Source of the DNA: Bacteroidota bacterium
Lineage (GTDB): Bacteria; Bacteroidota; Bacteroidia; Chitinophagales; LD1
Direction of reading: 5' to 3'
Assembly (NCBI GenBank): GCA_947475165.1
Contig: CANJLD010000026.1
Location: 1 to 54,549 of the forward strand
Length of the DNA: 54,549 nt
Positions 1 to 8,185 of the stretch are shown one piece after another. The first letter of the stretch is position 1. Each line of letters begins with the position of its first letter. The translations under genes and the position numbers were made by a program. A model generated the notes under the pieces. That model was not told where the DNA came from. It saw only the letters and a program-made list of their open reading frames with translations, and did no database searches.

Positions 1-2327
1 TTGGTAACCGTTACGGTAGCACCGGTAGAGGCTGATAGTCCACCGGGTGGAGCCCATGCATAAGTGGTGCCGCCTGTTCCAGTAGCGTTGAGTGATACAG
101 GAACTCCGTAACAAGTAGTTGGAGAGTTAACGTTCACGGTGGGCAGCGGACTAACAAAGATTCTAACGGTATCACAGTCTGTGCATCCATTTACAGCTGT
201 GTAGCAGTATATGAGATTGAAAACACCGGATTGTGAAGTTGAGAAACTACCCGAAGTAGTTACTTGGCTACTACCACTCCATGTTCCACCTGATGGAGTT
301 CCATTCAACTGAATAGAAGAAGGTTGATTCAGACATACGGTGTCATCTATACCTGCATTTGCAGTGGGAAGAGGAAGGATATTAAAAGAAGTTGAAGTAC
401 TGGTTGTTCCACATTCGTTAGTTACAGAAACGGAAATTGTGTTTGATGTGGCTGTGAAAATATATTGTGATGAACAGAGTGCTCCTGAATTACTTCCTGA
501 CCCACTACTGCTCCAAGTATAAGTCATAGGATTGGTTCCGCAATTGGTAGCTGTTGCACACAGTGAAAGTGTATCAGGTCCGCAATGATTTGGAATAGAA
601 GCTAAGGATGCGATTGGTTTCTTCTTTACTACAACGGAATGAGTTACACTACTTGTTCCACAAATATTGGTAACTGTAAGCGTAACGTTGTATGTTCCTG
701 CTGAATCAAAAACAAAAATAGGATTGATAGATGTGATATTTGTGCCTCCTGCAAAGTGCCAAACAGAGGTTGTTGCGCAGGGTGGATTTGCCGTATAGGT
801 GACAGCCCAATCGTAAGTAGAAGCTAGACAAGAACTAAGAGTATTGGAAGCATTAACTACAGTGTCGGTAAATGGAGCACAACTCGGGGATGGCAAAGTG
901 AACGCAGCGACAGGCAAGGGCAGGATACAGATGGAGTGAATGATTGTATCGGAACCACACGAACCTGAAGCAATCAATGTTATATTGTATGTCCCTTGAG
1001 AATTGTATGTATGACTTGGATTCGGCTGGGTAGAGGTATTCAATGCTCCTGAAATAGGGTCACCAAAGTCCCACGAATAGCTTGTGTTTGTGTTGCAAAT
1101 CGGACCATTCAAAGCAGGTGTGCTTGTATTAGTAAAAGGGATTGGCTGAGCAACACAACCGGGTGTTGTATATGTGAAGTTAGCCACTGGTTTCTTAAAT
1201 ATTTTTGTATTGTTAAGAGTAGCTTGTGTTGTATCGCAGGCGTTAATTGCAGTAACTGATACGGTAAACTGATTCCCAGCCAAACCACAGGATGATGTAG
1301 TGAAGATGTGGAATATGGAATCAACAAGTATGGGCATATTCCATGTAATTGTTGAAGTTCCATCACCAAAATCCCAAATGTAAGAGGTGCCGGGCGTGTT
1401 TGCCTGGTATTGTTTTAAGTAATACCAAAAACCTTGAGGGGCACAACCTTGGGTGCTGCCTTGTGGAGGTCCAGAAATACCACATGCTGGGTTTGTCTGG
1501 TTAATGACAGTGTAGGTTGTTGTATCCCTGCAACCTGTAGAATTAATATCTATAATACTAATTGTAAAAACACCATAAGAAGTATACGTATGTGACAGGG
1601 GGAAACTACTATTAGTTAGGTTGATGTTTGCTCCATCGCCCCAATTAAATATATAACTACTAACAGATGCCTGATTTAAGGTGGTATTATTAACGGTGAT
1701 ATTATAAGTAGGGCTTCCCGAAGTATTACCACAATTATTGAAAGGCGAAAAACTGGGGTCTTGTATTTCAGGAACAGGAGGTAATGAATTCAAAGTAACG
1801 ATTCTTGATGCTGTAGCGGAACAACCCAAAGTAGTGACAGTTACGGTATATGTTCCCGCTGCATTAATTGTAACAATTGCATTCGTCCCAAGTGAATTAC
1901 TCCACACGTATGTTCCGCCTCCAGTTGCAGAAAGATTAGTTGACGAGCCGGGGCATATTGCTGCCGTTGCGGGAGAAATTGAAGGAGTAGGAATAGGATT
2001 TACTGTAACTGAAATACTTAAACTATCATAACAAAGAGATACAGTATTGTAAATAATTACGGAATAAGAAGTATTGCCTAGAGGAGGTGTTACAGAGTAA
2101 GTTGAATTTGTAGCACCACCGATTATAGTCCCGTTAGTTCTCCATTTGTAAGTATAATTAGCTCCTGTAGGTGTAGCGGTGAAAGTCAACGAACTGCCAA
2201 CGCATATAGTAGTGGAACCAGATGCTGTTAAAGATGACCCTGGGCATGGTGCTGATATTAAATTGCCAACTCCGATAAAGGTAAAACTCAACGAAAATAT
2301 TAAGAGGAGAAGTTTCGAGCGGGCCAT
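1..2327 (-). CDS. Giant secreted PKD/Ig-like repeat protein, 5' part (3' end off the window)
   Basis: An open frame of 775 codons runs from an ATG at 2327 off the left edge. Residues 1-25 form a signal peptide (MARSKLLLLIFSLSFTF...). The rest is a chain of Ig/PKD-like modules rich in Thr, Ser, Asn, Gly and Cys, with repeated 'WGDG', 'WDFGDG' and 'YTVTVT' motifs typical of PKD folds and short Cys-containing Ig-like modules beginning 'ICPGSS'/'ICVGSS'. Such Bacteroidota proteins are exported by the T9SS and usually end in a type B gliding-type C-terminal domain, which would lie outside the window. It is divergent from the WG-repeat gene. Likely a surface adhesin; the substrate cannot be inferred. 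Small open frames on the plus strand here are shadows. Confidence 0.85.
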   Translation of the reverse strand, partial: MARSKLLLLIFSLSFTFIGVGNLISAPCPGSSLTASGSTTICVGSSLTFTATPTGANYTYKWRTNGTIIGGATNSTYSVTPPLGNTSYSVIIYNTVSLCYDSLSISVTVNPIPTPSISPATAAICPGSSTNLSATGGGTYVWSNSLGTNAIVTINAAGTYTVTVTTLGCSATASRIVTLNSLPPVPEIQDPSFSPFNNCGNTSGSPTYNITVNNTTLNQASVSSYIFNWGDGANINLTNSSFPLSHTYTSYGVFTISIIDINSTGCRDTTTYTVINQTNPACGISGPPQGSTQGCAPQGFWYYLKQYQANTPGTSYIWDFGDGTSTITWNMPILVDSIFHIFTTSSCGLAGNQFTVSVTAINACDTTQATLNNTKIFKKPVANFTYTTPGCVAQPIPFTNTSTPALNGPICNTNTSYSWDFGDPISGALNTSTQPNPSHTYNSQGTYNITLIASGSCGSDTIIHSICILPLPVAAFTLPSPSCAPFTDTVVNASNTLSSCLASTYDWAVTYTANPPCATTSVWHFAGGTNITSINPIFVFDSAGTYNVTLTVTNICGTSSVTHSVVVKKKPIASLASIPNHCGPDTLSLCATATNCGTNPMTYTWSSSGSGSNSGALCSSQYIFTATSNTISVSVTNECGTTSTSTSFNILPLPTANAGIDDTVCLNQPSSIQLNGTPSGGTWSGSSQVTTSGSFSTSQSGVFNLIYCYTAVNGCTDCDTVRIFVSPLPTVNVNSPTTCYGVPVSLNATGTGGTTYAWAPPGGLSASTGATVTVT

Positions 2328-2557
2328 TGTTTTTCGATAGTGTGAATTTCGAGGTGCGAATATACGTTCAAATCAGATGCAACAACTTTTATTCTGAACC
2401 AGGTTATTCCTAATTTACAATTTGTTGCTTATCCGGATGCTGGTATTAAAGGTTTGTTGAAATTAAAAATGATTTTGGGTTCTGTCCCTGTTTTCGAAAA
2501 TGAATTTCTAAGTTAATATTTAAATTCTAAATTTAACCTCGAACAAAACCCACTATC

Positions 2558-4183
2558 ATGTATAGATTTTTATTTCTCCTCTTGTTTCTTGGAATGTATT
2601 CCTGCAACATCCTCAATAATCAGAAAGAGACAAAACTTTTTCCTGTAAAAATTGGTGAAGAATACGGTTATGTAGACCGAGCCGGAAAAATTGTAATCAA
2701 TCCACAGTTTGCAGAGGCAGGTTTATTCCGGGATGGAATTGCGATTGTGAAAAGTTCCGGTAAAAAAGGTTTGTATGGTTATATTGAAGAGACCGGTAAG
2801 TATACTATTCAACCTCAATACATAAGTGCAACCGCATTTTCCGATGATTTGGCGTGGACTGTTCTTGAAAATGGCGCACCGGTTGCTATTGATGCAAAAG
2901 GGCAGGTAAAGTTTTCACTTGCTACTGCGGAGAAGGTTAATATGTTCAATGAAGGGTTAGCTCCATTTTCTGTAAATGAAGACAGCAAAGAAAAATGGGG
3001 GTTTGTAAACGCTAAAGGTGAAACATCTATAAACCCGCAATTCTCTAAAGTGAGTCGGTTTTCCAATGGACTATGCGCAGTTGCCGATGAAAATGATAAA
3101 TGGGGATATATAGACAAGACTGGTAAAATTGTAATAAACTATCAATTCACTGATGCATATCCTTTTACCGGAAATTATGCAATTGTTAAAGGCGGAGAGA
3201 AGTATGGCACTATCGATAAGAACGGAAAGTATACGGTAAATCCGCAGTTTGATTTTATATTCTCTGACGATAATAAATTGATGGTAATGCAAGATGATAA
3301 ATGGGGTTGGGCTGACTTGGATGGCAAAATTCTAATCAATCCGCAATTTGCAGAAGCTTACCCTTTTTATTCGAGCAAATTGGCTGCGGTTCAATCGGGC
3401 GATAAATGGGGATACATTGACAAGGATGGAAAAATAATTATCAACCCTCAATTTGAAAAGGCTTTTTCCTTCGATGGAAAAATTGCGATGGTAGATAATG
3501 GCGGTCAATATGGACTTGTTGACGAGGATGGTAAATACGTTGTTAATCCTCAATTTAAAGAGGTGTCAGGAGATTATTTTACAAATCTTATTCGTAATAA
3601 CAGCAGTTACCGCCAGGTTAATTCTGATTATTTTGATGTAGGTAAAATAGTAAACAACGTAAAAAACAGACTTGGAACAAATAAGATAAATGATATAACT
3701 ATAAACTCCACTGTAGGAGAAGTTTTAAGCAGTAACAATAAAACCAAAAATGATATCGGGAAGTATTCTAAAGCTTTTGATATTTTAAAAGATGAAGAAA
3801 TTTCTCCTGACGCAAGTTTGACGTTAGAAGTTAATTTCAGTAATTCTCCTTGGAAAGAATCGTATAGTTATTGGAGTAGCGAATGGACATTTAACGAACA
3901 AGAGAAGTGTGTGTTTTTTGATTTGACAGTTACCTTAAAAGGCAAGGGTGATGGCAAAGAGAAAACACTACAAGACGCTTTCGTTAAATCACTAAAAGGG
4001 TTTACAGATTATGACTATACGCAGAACCAGAAAATACAAAATTTGGGTTTGTCCTCGTTGGATAAGGCACACCTAAAAATTCTAGTTGGAGATGAATATA
4101 CACTGTGGGTGGCTGTAGAAAATAATGATTTGAAGATACTCGTCTTCCCTAAAGAACTTTGGGCGAAGGCATACTTGAGTTAG
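2558..4183 (+). CDS. WG-repeat (KWG) lipoprotein
   Basis: 541 aa. A short lipoprotein-type signal peptide ends at Cys16 (FLGMYSC). Residues about 25-360 hold roughly nine WG repeats with the pattern 'kWGYIDKdGKIvINPQF...' (for example KWGYIDKTGKIVINYQF and KWGYIDKDGKIIINPQF). After a linker, residues about 365-541 form an unrecognised globular domain with no WG repeats. WG repeats are thought to form beta-rich solenoids or propellers for protein or ligand binding; no enzyme motif is visible. It is the first gene of a three-gene operon, with 19 bp to the next gene, so it probably acts in the periplasm or at the outer membrane together with the glycosidase-protease fusion. The 230-bp region upstream is shared with the divergent PKD gene. 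Confidence 0.85.
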   Translation: MYRFLFLLLFLGMYSCNILNNQKETKLFPVKIGEEYGYVDRAGKIVINPQFAEAGLFRDGIAIVKSSGKKGLYGYIEETGKYTIQPQYISATAFSDDLAWTVLENGAPVAIDAKGQVKFSLATAEKVNMFNEGLAPFSVNEDSKEKWGFVNAKGETSINPQFSKVSRFSNGLCAVADENDKWGYIDKTGKIVINYQFTDAYPFTGNYAIVKGGEKYGTIDKNGKYTVNPQFDFIFSDDNKLMVMQDDKWGWADLDGKILINPQFAEAYPFYSSKLAAVQSGDKWGYIDKDGKIIINPQFEKAFSFDGKIAMVDNGGQYGLVDEDGKYVVNPQFKEVSGDYFTNLIRNNSSYRQVNSDYFDVGKIVNNVKNRLGTNKINDITINSTVGEVLSSNNKTKNDIGKYSKAFDILKDEEISPDASLTLEVNFSNSPWKESYSYWSSEWTFNEQEKCVFFDLTVTLKGKGDGKEKTLQDAFVKSLKGFTDYDYTQNQKIQNLGLSSLDKAHLKILVGDEYTLWVAVENNDLKILVFPKELWAKAYLS

Positions 4184-4202
4184 CCGAATTAAAACATACG
4201 AA

Positions 4203-5363
4203 ATGAGGTTGTTTAACATTCTGCTTTGGTTTTCTTTTCTAATAATCTCTTTCGAAAATATTGCCGCGCAAGTTAAATGTGATGCGAAATTTCAATACGA
4301 TAATGTGTCGTATACCGTTTGCATTATGCCGATAGGCCCGGTAAGCATAAGCGGTATTTCGCTAGTTCAAAATAAAGCGGGATTAAGTCATTCTGATTTT
4401 ATTGGCGAATACATTACCAATAACGATTCCGTTATGTTTGCTACGAATGCTTGCATTGGCGATGGGAATGGTGCACCATTAGGTTTATTTATAAATGGGG
4501 GTCAAGAAATATCTGGAATAAATTTAAGTGATGGCGGTGGAAATTTTTTCCTAAAACCTAATGGTGCTTTGCTTGTTACCGATTCAAACGTTGTAATTGT
4601 TGAATCCTCAAAAGCAAAAATTACATCTTCAATAAAGGTGGGAATGCAGTCGGGTCCTATGCTTGTAATAGATGACCAAATACATTCCGGTTTTGATGTG
4701 AACTCAAAGAATAAAAATATTCGTAGTGGTGTTGGAATTTATTCTGAGAAGGGGAAACAATATTTGGCGTTTTGCAAATCAAATGAACCGGTCTCGTTTT
4801 ATCAGTTTGCAAGCCTCTTTAAAAATAAGTTTAAATGCATTAACGCACTTTGTTTGGAAAGTGCAGGGAGTGCCATGTATTCGCCTTCGCTTGGAATAAT
4901 ATCACCCATCAGTGGTAATACGGTTGGAAATTATATTACCGTAAAAGGAAGGAGTCGAAACAACTCAAGCAGCAAAAAGATTATTCAAATGACTAAAAGC
5001 CCGGGTGGGACTTATGACATACCGGTGGAAGTGAACGGAGTTTTAAAAATCAGTTTCATTTTCGATTCGGGAGCGTCTGATGTAAGTATATCTCCGGATG
5101 TTGCACTTACATTGATTAAAACAGGAACTATAAGACAAAGTGATTTTATAGGTACTCAGCAATATACCTTTGCTAATGGAAGCACTGCAACCAGCCAGGT
5201 ATTTATACTTCAGGAAATTAAAATTGGCGGTTATGTTATTAAGAAGGTGAGAACTTCTATTTCTAACTCAATTGATGCGCCAATGCTTTTAGGCCAAAGT
5301 GTTTTGCAAAGACTTGGAAGATTTACGATTGACAATAATAATCATACGCTGATTATCGATTAA
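4203..5363 (+). CDS. NAGPA/DUF2233-like (phosphodiester glycosidase fold) domain fused to a retropepsin-like aspartic protease
   Basis: 386 aa with a signal peptide (about 1-22). Residues 30-245 match the phosphodiester-glycosidase (NAGPA, YigE/DUF2233) fold: TNA at 81-83, FFLKPNGALL 115-124, QSGPML 149-154, IRSGVG 173-178, and ALCLES 215-220 where the family normally has LxLDG, so Asp is replaced by Glu219. A Ser/Lys-rich linker (250-265) leads to residues 270-386, a single-lobe retropepsin-like domain: active-site FDSGAS (Asp288), a flap-like segment near 322-340 and the hydrophobic MLLG at 361-364. One-lobe enzymes of this type must dimerise. I do not know this fusion from the literature. 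It is the second gene of the operon, 24 bp before the next. Envelope location is likely; substrates are unknown. Confidence 0.8.
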   Translation: MRLFNILLWFSFLIISFENIAAQVKCDAKFQYDNVSYTVCIMPIGPVSISGISLVQNKAGLSHSDFIGEYITNNDSVMFATNACIGDGNGAPLGLFINGGQEISGINLSDGGGNFFLKPNGALLVTDSNVVIVESSKAKITSSIKVGMQSGPMLVIDDQIHSGFDVNSKNKNIRSGVGIYSEKGKQYLAFCKSNEPVSFYQFASLFKNKFKCINALCLESAGSAMYSPSLGIISPISGNTVGNYITVKGRSRNNSSSKKIIQMTKSPGGTYDIPVEVNGVLKISFIFDSGASDVSISPDVALTLIKTGTIRQSDFIGTQQYTFANGSTATSQVFILQEIKIGGYVIKKVRTSISNSIDAPMLLGQSVLQRLGRFTIDNNNHTLIID

Positions 5364-5387
5364 TTATTTGTAATAACTGAATTTTCA

Positions 5388-6068
5388 ATGGCCCCAAGAA
5401 CCTTATTGATTATCGTATTTATTTTAGGTGCGGTGCATATAGATATGGCGCAGACATCAACCTTGGATTATTTGAAAAGTACTTCTAATCCAGGAGACCC
5501 TAGTGCAAGTGAAATTTTACAATGGGTAGAAAAAAATTTAATTTTTGGTAGTTGTATTCCTGATATTAACTCTGTCATTCGTAGAACATGCGATCCTAAT
5601 GGAGAGGATTATAGTCCAACGTTTGCATTTAAAATGGATAGCACTTCTGATGTGAATATCCCGTGTGATGTTTTGCCGCCATATTTTGTAATAAATGAAA
5701 TCGAAAACACTTTTAATTTCAAGGTCGACAATATGGGTTGCTTTGCCGGAACACATCCCATAGAACCGGGGAAGACCACTGTTTTTCTTGATAATTTCGA
5801 TCCTGATAGCATAAAAATTTCTGATGGGAATATTACAATAATGAGTTGGACTTTGAATTCATCCAAACAAGTCTTGGGTTATGTCGTTTGGAATAACTAT
5901 AATAATTGCGCGGGAACACGATTTAAAACTTTTACGAGCCTTACTTTCCCGTTACCCAAATTACTAATAAAGGATATTCAGTTCCAAAATAAATTGATTA
6001 CTGCCCTAAGATATTTGGGTAAAATTAGTTCTGCAAAAAACAACAAATGTGTAACCTTTGAACGCTAG
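5388..6068 (+). CDS. Secreted protein of unknown function
   Basis: 226 aa with a clear signal peptide (about 1-21, ending DMAQ). The mature part has several Cys residues (CIPDIN, RRTC, IPCDV, GCFAG, NCAGT, KCVTF) that could pair in the periplasm, and no motif I recognise. It is the last gene of the plus-strand operon and faces the six-gene minus-strand operon tail to tail, with 144 bp between them. Its place beside the WG-repeat and NAGPA-protease genes suggests it serves the same surface process, but that is only context. The middle section (SDVNIPCDVLPPYFV, then DNMGCFAG) could be a small beta-sandwich. Confidence 0.75.
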   Translation: MAPRTLLIIVFILGAVHIDMAQTSTLDYLKSTSNPGDPSASEILQWVEKNLIFGSCIPDINSVIRRTCDPNGEDYSPTFAFKMDSTSDVNIPCDVLPPYFVINEIENTFNFKVDNMGCFAGTHPIEPGKTTVFLDNFDPDSIKISDGNITIMSWTLNSSKQVLGYVVWNNYNNCAGTRFKTFTSLTFPLPKLLIKDIQFQNKLITALRYLGKISSAKNNKCVTFER

Positions 6069-6212
6069 GTAAATACTGCATGTAGTTGTCCCCCTTCTGT
6101 ATGAGAGGAATTGAAAAAAAATATTAATGAATACCGGTTGGAATTTCATGAGAGATGAATATTGTAATAACGGGGGAAAGAATACGTAGACAAATTTTTA
6201 GCTTGAATGCGT

Positions 6213-6950
6213 TTAGCGTGCTTTGAAATAAATGTAATTACAGATTAAAGTGTTGCTTCCTCCATCTCCTGTTTCAAAATTTGGTAAGGACATTACGCAA
6301 TTGCTGCTCTCCAGGCAAAGTGCGGCAGTACATTTAAATTTTTTTTGCATGAAGTCAGCAAAACCGAAAAATGAAACTGGATTATTGGAGATACAGAAAA
6401 CTAAAAATTTTTCGTTGTTCGGATTTGTATAAATACCGACAGCACAGCGAATATGCTTATTCGGTGAAGCTGGTTTGAATTGGGAGTTGATAATTCCATT
6501 GTTTATCAGCATAGGACCCGATTGAATTCCTACACGAACATTTGAGTAATTGGCAATTTGAGAGGATTCACAAATTATCGCTTCTGTTGAGGTAAAGAGC
6601 AATGCTCCATTTGGCTTTAGGTAAAAATTTCCGTTACCATCTTTGAGATTAACAGGATTGATTTGCTGTGAATTATTTACAAAGTATCCTACGGGATTGC
6701 AGAATGAATCTGTAACACTTGCATTAATTAAGAAGAATGAGGAATCGGTAGCAACAGAAGAAGCAAATACTTGATGAGTTATGCGAGTTTTGTTTTCAAG
6801 GATTTGAAATTTCTTCACTACATCCGCATCAATTTTTATTTTAAAAATATCGTAAGAGTCGCCATTGAAAGGCATGTCAACTACAGACTGCTGGCTCCAA
6901 ACTTGATGTTGAATAAAAAGTAACATCAAAAAAAGTATCGTTCTTGTCAT
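6213..6950 (-). CDS. NAGPA/DUF2233-like protein (short paralogue, altered active-site motif)
   Basis: 245 aa, signal peptide about 1-20 (ending WSQQ). Single NAGPA/YigE-like domain with the same landmarks as the neighbouring paralogues: LINAS 74-78, FYLKPNGALL 109-118, IQSGPML 142-148, HIRCAVGIY 166-174 (IRSGVG changed to IRCAVG) and ALCLES 210-215. The last motif replaces the usual LxLDG, so the normal Asp is Glu214, exactly as in the gene at 4203-5363; the two look like close relatives separated between two operons. It is the last gene of the six-gene operon, starting 3 bp after the previous stop. The substitutions raise the possibility of a binding rather than catalytic role. Confidence 0.78.
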   Translation of the reverse strand: MTRTILFLMLLFIQHQVWSQQSVVDMPFNGDSYDIFKIKIDADVVKKFQILENKTRITHQVFASSVATDSSFFLINASVTDSFCNPVGYFVNNSQQINPVNLKDGNGNFYLKPNGALLFTSTEAIICESSQIANYSNVRVGIQSGPMLINNGIINSQFKPASPNKHIRCAVGIYTNPNNEKFLVFCISNNPVSFFGFADFMQKKFKCTAALCLESSNCVMSLPNFETGDGGSNTLICNYIYFKAR

Positions 6951-6953
6951 AGA

Positions 6954-8180
6954 TTATTTCTTTGTAGTTATTGAAATTATGGGACCAAACTGACCGCCCA
7001 AGGAGTTTGAATCTATATCCTTTAGATACATCATTGAAATTGCACCGTCAAGAAATAGTGCGTCTTTGCAATCGAAAACGTCTTTGAATAGAAGTGCAAA
7101 ATCATAAAAGTTTGCTTCGTCTTTTGAGATTATAAAAACAGAGTTCGTAGAATTTATTTGTCCTACTCCGCTTCTAATTTTTCTGTTTGGCGAGCCAGCA
7201 GTAAATCCTTTGTGAATACTCCCATTATTCAAAAGCATGGGTCCGGATTGTGTAGCATATTTGACAGCCACTAAAGTAGTATCATGATTTTTTTGAAACT
7301 CTTCTGTTGTTTCAATATGAGATTTCCCAAGCGTGTCAACGAAAAATACACCATTTGGTTTTAGATAAAAATTAGCATCGGTTCTCGGGCTGCTAATATC
7401 TAAGGGGCGCAATTTATTTCCTTGACCATCAATAAAAAGTCCCTGCGGTTCGAAGTTAGGTGTATACATACCAGCGTTGGTAATCATCACTGGATTCTTT
7501 TTTTGCGATTGCAAATAGCTTAACACATTTCCAATACTCAGGAAATTCTTCCCATCTTTATCTTTCCTCTTCCAGTGCATTTGAATGGTATCAATATCAG
7601 TATTCGCAATAAAGGCATAATAAATAGTTCCGCGAAAATCAATCTTAACGGCACCTGTAACTTTTTTTGCTTCATTACGCAATCGTTCAATTGCGCCAAG
7701 CAATTTTGTTTCCTGTATCTTTCTTTGTTTGTCTAAAGACAGGCATATGGAGGTCTCACTTTTAAAAATTGAATCATTTTTTGAAATTGATTTATCCCAA
7801 GCAGCAGTACTTGTTTTTAGCACTTCACAAGGTTTTATAATTGCTTGTGTCGAATCCTTTGGAGTTTTAGTTGTGTCGGACTTTGCAATTTTGGTTTGTT
7901 CTTCACATTGTTTTGTCAGAGATTCTTTTTCTTGGCGAATTCGCTTGTTCTCGTTTTCTGCTGCTTTTTTTTGTTTCTCATGATTTGATATTGCAGATGA
8001 AAAAGAATCAATGGCATAGACTATGGCATTGTAGGGGGCGGTATTTATTTTGAAGAATTCGTCCTTAGTCGGAAGAGCAATTACCCTTTTGTTTTTTGAT
8101 AAATAAGTAGCAGACGAAATTGCAATGCCCGAAAGTATCAGACATAACAGTAAGAGTAATTTGGTTCCTTTAATTTTCAT
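6954..8180 (-). CDS. Membrane-anchored NAGPA/DUF2233-like phosphodiester glycosidase
   Basis: 408 aa. An N-terminal membrane segment or signal anchor (residues 8-26) is followed by a charged, probably coiled-coil region (60-175) with Cys92, Cys118 and Cys146. The C-terminal domain (178-408) is the most canonical NAGPA/DUF2233 domain of the cluster: TNAGMY 234-239, FEPQGLFIDG 243-252, FYLKPNG 271-277, TQSGPML 310-316, IRSGVG 335-340 and LFLDGAISMMY 375-385 with the expected Asp378. In animals this fold removes GlcNAc from GlcNAc-phosphomannose; bacterial members act on envelope or exopolysaccharide phosphodiesters or remain uncharacterised. It sits 5 bp after the LamG-HYR gene and 3 bp before the short paralogue, so the three are surely co-transcribed. 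Likely the active enzyme of the set. Confidence 0.82.
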   Translation of the reverse strand: MKIKGTKLLLLLCLILSGIAISSATYLSKNKRVIALPTKDEFFKINTAPYNAIVYAIDSFSSAISNHEKQKKAAENENKRIRQEKESLTKQCEEQTKIAKSDTTKTPKDSTQAIIKPCEVLKTSTAAWDKSISKNDSIFKSETSICLSLDKQRKIQETKLLGAIERLRNEAKKVTGAVKIDFRGTIYYAFIANTDIDTIQMHWKRKDKDGKNFLSIGNVLSYLQSQKKNPVMITNAGMYTPNFEPQGLFIDGQGNKLRPLDISSPRTDANFYLKPNGVFFVDTLGKSHIETTEEFQKNHDTTLVAVKYATQSGPMLLNNGSIHKGFTAGSPNRKIRSGVGQINSTNSVFIISKDEANFYDFALLFKDVFDCKDALFLDGAISMMYLKDIDSNSLGGQFGPIISITTKK

Positions 8181-8185
8181 ATTTG

